Source: Elusimicrobiota bacterium
Lineage (GTDB): Bacteria; Elusimicrobiota; Elusimicrobia; UBA1565; UBA9628
Reading direction: 5' to 3'
Length of the DNA stretch: 7,374 bases
Assembly (NCBI GenBank): GCA_028717865.1
Contig: JAQUMZ010000123.1
Location: 1-7,374, forward strand
A program made the translations under genes and the position numbers. Positions 6,895 to 7,374 of this stretch are shown in pieces. Under the pieces are notes generated by a model. That model was not told the origin of the DNA, did no database searches, and was given only the letters and a program-made list of their open reading frames with translations. How positions within the stretch are numbered: position 1 is the stretch's first letter; each line of letters starts with the position of its first letter.

Positions 6895-7374
6895 GCGGCG
6901 ATAAGTCCCTTAAAGAGGGCCTTGAGCCGGCGCAAAAATCCCGCGAAGCGTCCTCGCGCAGGCGGTTCGTCCAAAAGTCCGTCCACGAACTCGACGGCCT
7001 GACCGGAGCGGACGCTGGTCCAGCCCCTGAGGCCAGCTTCCTGGCGCAATTCCTCGTTGGGGTTGAGCGCGACGGGGAAACGCGCCCGTTCCAGCATGGG
7101 GATGTCCCCCGTCGAGTCGCCGAAGGCGAGGAAGGGGCGTTCGCGGCCGCGTTTCCGGAGATAGGCGTCGATCGCCTCGCCCTTTCCGGCGCGCGTGTGG
7201 AGGGTCGTAAGCAGACGGTCGGTATAGATTCCATTCCGGACTTCGACTCGTGTCGCCAGGACGTCGTCCATGCCCAGGAACTCCCTCGCCGGTTCCGCCG
7301 TTTCCCACACGCCGGCCGAGAGCAGAACCAGGCGGAAGCCTTCGCGCTTGAGGCGCGCCATGAGCGTCGCGGAC
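6885..7374 (-). CDS. HAD-superfamily phosphatase (subfamily IB, SerB-like), 5' end outside the window
   Basis: The C-terminal ~162 residues of a cytoplasmic haloacid-dehalogenase-type phosphohydrolase are present. The frame is open to the window edge, and the ATG at 7361 falls inside conserved sequence, so it is not taken as the start. Counting from that methionine, motif II is LLSAG with S15, the motif III lysine is K60 in GKGEAID, and motif IV is GDSTGDIPML with D82 and D86, which bind the catalytic Mg2+. VALNPNEELRQEAGLRGW after motif IV is typical of HAD-IB proteins related to phosphoserine phosphatase. Motif I (DxDxT, the nucleophile) must lie upstream, outside the window. The last ~20 residues (FAGFLRRLKALFKGLIAAGN) form a basic amphipathic helix that is not part of the usual core. 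The substrate cannot be told from this part. It converges on the small membrane-protein gene, with 9 bp between the stops. Confidence 0.85.
   Translation of the reverse strand, partial: SATLMARLKREGFRLVLLSAGVWETAEPAREFLGMDDVLATRVEVRNGIYTDRLLTTLHTRAGKGEAIDAYLRKRGRERPFLAFGDSTGDIPMLERARFPVALNPNEELRQEAGLRGWTSVRSGQAVEFVDGLLDEPPARGRFAGFLRRLKALFKGLIAAGN

Overview
The window is chromosomal DNA from a high-GC bacterium. It holds eight protein genes, seven on the plus strand and one on the minus strand at the right edge. The core is the ribosomal protein S21 - primase - primary sigma factor order (rpsU, dnaG, rpoD), known from Escherichia coli as the macromolecular synthesis operon. Here an MtaB-like tRNA methylthiotransferase and a HinT-like HIT protein precede it. 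The housekeeping sigma factor has region 1.1 and a long non-conserved region between 1.2 and 2, which suggests a Gram-negative-type lineage. The XRE/nucleotidyltransferase style at the left edge made me think of Elusimicrobiota or a Desulfobacterota/Myxococcota-like group, but that is a guess. No rRNA, tRNA, insertion sequence or CRISPR array was seen.

Left part (1-1159): a two-gene cassette with visibly lower GC, especially at third codon positions. An XRE-type DNA-binding protein overlaps by 4 bp a small DNA polymerase beta-fold nucleotidyltransferase. It looks like a toxin-antitoxin-type or defence-type module. The regulator seems to carry, fused at its C-terminus, a short helical domain that resembles separate small partner proteins of such nucleotidyltransferases. 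This is the least ordinary part of the window.

Middle part (1167-6582): mtaB follows the cassette by 7 bp. A gap of about 100 bp then holds a good sigma-70-type promoter whose -10 box is a perfect TATAAT only about 15 bp from the HIT start codon, implying a leaderless or nearly leaderless message. The HIT gene, rpsU, dnaG and rpoD then run in one direction with gaps of 33, 50 and 14 bp. A perfect 13-bp GC-rich hairpin followed by four T fills the rpsU-dnaG gap. It is placed like the E. coli attenuator that lets S21 be made in excess of primase, but here it abuts the dnaG start codon and leaves no room for a Shine-Dalgarno sequence.

Right part (6585-7374): a small proline-rich single-pass membrane protein may be coupled to the end of rpoD. 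It converges on a minus-strand HAD-superfamily phosphatase cut by the window edge. A small hairpin lies at the convergent junction.

The genes from HIT to rpoD probably coordinate translation, replication priming and transcription initiation with growth. The left cassette is likely an acquired neighbour. I do not see a clearly undescribed system; the fused XRE regulator/nucleotidyltransferase pair and the leaderless/attenuator arrangement are the best candidates for follow-up.
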